A stretch of DNA of 14,115 nucleotides from an uncultured Methylophilus sp. Its GTDB lineage: Bacteria > Pseudomonadota > Gammaproteobacteria > Burkholderiales > Methylophilaceae. Below are positions 12,268 through 14,115 of the stretch, in pieces. A program made the translations under genes and the position numbers. Numbering within the stretch: position 1 is the first letter of the stretch; every line of letters begins with the position of its first letter. The stretch covers positions 1 through 14,115 of the forward strand of contig CAKZJM010000044.1 in NCBI GenBank assembly GCA_936943315.1. Direction: 5' to 3'. The notes under the pieces were generated by a model, which saw only the letters and a program-made list of their open reading frames with translations, made no database searches and was not told the origin of the DNA.

Positions 12268-13524
12268 TCAGGCTCTTACGTGGCCGTCACCTAGAACGAC
12301 ATATTTGAGCGACGTCAGCCCGTCTAATCCAACGGGGCCACGCGCATGCAACTTATCGGTAGAAATACCGATTTCTGCGCCAAAGCCGTATTCAAAGCCA
12401 TCGGCAAAACGGGTAGAGGCGTTGACCATGACGCTGCTGGAATCCACTTCACGCAGGAACTGACGCGCCTTGGTGTAGTTTTCGGTCACAATGGCTTCGG
12501 TGTGCTGGCTGGAGTATTTATTGATATGCTCAATTGCTTCATCCACGCCACTCACGATCTTGCATGAGATGATGGCATCCAGGTATTCGGTGTAATAGTC
12601 TTCTTCTGTCGCTGCTTTGGCTTGTGGCACGATGGCGCGCGTTTCGTCGCAGCCGCGGATTTCCACGCCTTTGCTGATGAGCATCTCGGCCAGTTTAGGC
12701 AATGCGGTCTTGGCGATGCTGCGTGCCACCAGCAGGGATTCTGCCGTGTTGCAGGTGCCGAGGCGCTGGGTCTTGGCATTCTCGAGAATGCGCACGGCTT
12801 TGTCTATATCCGCTTCGTCATCAACATAGACATGGCAGTTGCCATCCAGGTGCTTGATGACCGGGATACGCGCATCGTTGCTGATACGCTCGATCAGGCC
12901 TTTGCCACCGCGTGGCACAATCACATCAACATATTGCTTCATGGTGATCAGCTCACCTACCGCAGCCCGGTCTGTCGTCTCTACTACGAGCACGGCGGCT
13001 TGTGGCAAGCCCGCTTGTTGCAATCCTTGATGCACAAGCTTAGCCAGCGCCTGGTTGCAGTGAATCGCTTCTGAGCCACCCCGTAAAATACAGGCGTTGC
13101 CGGATTTGATGCACAGGCCAGCGGCGTCCACCGTCACGTTAGGGCGGGCTTCGTAGATAATACCGATCACGCCAAGAGGGACGCGCATCTGGCCAATCTG
13201 GATGCCGGAAGGCCGGTATTTGAAATTGCTCATCTCGCCAATTGGGTCAGGCAGGCTGGCAATTTGCTCCAGGCCTTCTGCCATGGTGGCGACAGATTTT
13301 TCGCTCAGGGCCAGGCGGTCCAGCATCGCGGGTTCCATGCCATTGGCTTTGGCGGCATCCAGGTCTTGCTGGTTGGCCGCGAGCAGCGCTTTTTCGTGCT
13401 GGCGGATCAGGGCTGCAATGTTGCGCAGGGCCTGATTCTTGATATTGGTGTCGGCTTTTGCCATCAAACGGGAAGCGGTACGTGCCTGCTCGCCCAGTTG
13501 CTTCATGTAGTGTTGAATGTCCAT
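12268..13524 (-). CDS. proA: Glutamate-5-semialdehyde dehydrogenase (gamma-glutamyl phosphate reductase)
   Basis: 418 residues, matching the 417 of E. coli ProA. It reduces gamma-glutamyl phosphate to glutamate-5-semialdehyde with NADPH, the second step of proline biosynthesis, in the cytosol. Family signatures: PLGVIGIIYEARPNVTVDAA (116-135), SGNACILRGGSEA (141-153), IVPRGGKGLI (202-211), VIKHLDGNCHVYVD (222-235), the catalytic cysteine in QRLGTCNTAESLLV (C258), the C-terminal FADGFEYGFGAEIGIST and the terminal HARGPVGLDGLTSLKY. Start: ATG at 13524, with a length match to the family but a weak ribosome site, 23 bases after the holA stop. Its partner proB is not in the window. No frameshift or missing catalytic residue. 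Confidence 0.98.
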   Translation of the reverse strand: MDIQHYMKQLGEQARTASRLMAKADTNIKNQALRNIAALIRQHEKALLAANQQDLDAAKANGMEPAMLDRLALSEKSVATMAEGLEQIASLPDPIGEMSNFKYRPSGIQIGQMRVPLGVIGIIYEARPNVTVDAAGLCIKSGNACILRGGSEAIHCNQALAKLVHQGLQQAGLPQAAVLVVETTDRAAVGELITMKQYVDVIVPRGGKGLIERISNDARIPVIKHLDGNCHVYVDDEADIDKAVRILENAKTQRLGTCNTAESLLVARSIAKTALPKLAEMLISKGVEIRGCDETRAIVPQAKAATEEDYYTEYLDAIISCKIVSGVDEAIEHINKYSSQHTEAIVTENYTKARQFLREVDSSSVMVNASTRFADGFEYGFGAEIGISTDKLHARGPVGLDGLTSLKYVVLGDGHVRA

Positions 13525-13547
13525 AAGTACTATTCTATCTTAAAACC

Positions 13548-14115
13548 TTAACGTGCTCTCGCCGCGGCTGCCCGGGCGGATTTATTGGCGGCCATGCGGG
13601 CAATGCCGCTACAGAGCCGCGACAGTTCAAGCCAGGCATCGCCATCGCCCACGCCTTTTGCCATACGGTCTATGTCTGACAATTTTTGCAAAGCAGCTTC
13701 GATATGTTTCTGCGGTAAAAATTCCACTGCGCGTTTCACCAGTATCTGGCGGTCACCAAATAACCGGGCCTGGCTCATCGCTGCCTGCACGGGCTGGCCG
13801 TTTTGCATGGCCAGCCTGACCTGCAATAGCGGACGGAATAACCAGACCAGCGGGTTCATGACAGCGACAGCCGTTTCACCTTCTTCACGCAGGCCTTCGA
13901 TAATGCGCATGACACGGCTCTGGTCGCCTTGCAGCATGGCTTCACCGAGTTGCGAGACATCAAACCGTGCGACATTGAGGACGCAGAGCCTGATCGCGTC
14001 TTCAGACAAGGGGCCAGGCGGGTAGAGCAGGCCCAGCTTCTGGATTTCCTGGTGAGCGGCGAGCAAGTTGCCTTCAACCTGCTCGGCTATAAAGCGGCGT
14101 GAAGCTTCATCGGCG
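13548..14115 (-). CDS. holA: DNA polymerase III subunit delta, C-terminal part (truncated by window end)
   Basis: About 189 residues of the C-terminal half are visible; the reading frame stays open to the window edge, so the N-terminal AAA+ domain lies beyond 14115. Delta is the clamp-loader subunit that opens the beta sliding clamp. Identification rests on the block beginning ADEASRRFIAEQVEGNLLAA, followed by QEIQKLGLLYPPGPLSEDAIR, FDVSQLGEAMLQGD, the GLREEGE helix and the LVWLFRPLLQ segment typical of the HolA collar domain. The last ~17 residues are Ala/Arg-rich and probably unstructured. The internal TTG at 14066 is not a real start because the family block begins upstream of it. First gene of the holA-proA-nadD series; stop to proA start is 23 bases. 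Confidence 0.92.
   Translation of the reverse strand, partial: ADEASRRFIAEQVEGNLLAAHQEIQKLGLLYPPGPLSEDAIRLCVLNVARFDVSQLGEAMLQGDQSRVMRIIEGLREEGETAVAVMNPLVWLFRPLLQVRLAMQNGQPVQAAMSQARLFGDRQILVKRAVEFLPQKHIEAALQKLSDIDRMAKGVGDGDAWLELSRLCSGIARMAANKSARAAAARAR

Noticed and set aside
13585..14025. 146-codon plus-strand open frame opposite holA
   Set aside because: It lies wholly antisense to a clearly conserved HolA region and its low-complexity Ser/Arg/Thr composition is typical of a shadow frame.

Overview
The window looks like a chromosomal segment of a betaproteobacterium, most likely a methylotroph of the family Methylophilaceae (Nitrosomonadales). The placement is an inference from three things: a holA-proA-nadD gene block, a PEP-CTERM exported protein, and a YcaO protein carrying an OsmC domain. 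No rRNA gene or marker that would fix the genus is present.

Layout. Positions 1-511 hold a minus-strand terminator and a small conserved-looking 70-residue gene. That gene has its own strong sigma70-type promoter, overlaid by an inverted repeat. Positions 512-3774 are a minus-strand two-gene operon, sir2 then herA, with a 4-base ATGA overlap. It encodes a SIR2-family putative NADase and a HerA-type hexameric ATPase, the known SIR2-HerA anti-phage architecture. The HerA here ends in a KTSC domain, which I do not know as a usual part of this system and which is the most interesting feature of the window. The operon is visibly richer in A+T than the housekeeping genes around it, suggesting horizontal acquisition. 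Divergent from it lies rlmF (23S rRNA A1618 N6-methyltransferase), followed by a converging 57-residue small gene that has its own promoter.

Positions 5223-7844 encode a cytosolic PAS-PAS-GAF-GGDEF-EAL protein for cyclic-di-GMP turnover on the minus strand. Divergent from it is a fused OsmC-YcaO protein, the likely accessory factor for beta-methylthiolation of ribosomal protein S12. A long shared hairpin separates it from a convergent gene for a secreted zinc metalloprotease with a PEP-CTERM sorting tail.

Positions 11494-14115 carry, in minus-strand order, holA (cut by the window end), proA and nadD: the DNA polymerase III delta subunit, a proline biosynthesis enzyme and an NAD biosynthesis enzyme. 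An inverted-repeat element of about 120 bp sits between proA and nadD and abuts the nadD start codon. The usual downstream partners of nadD (rsfS, rlmH) are absent; the protease gene is there instead.

Two functional themes recur, ribosome modification (RlmF, YcaO) and NAD (NadD makes it, the SIR2 protein probably destroys it during defence). Nothing in the sequence shows that these genes are coordinated.
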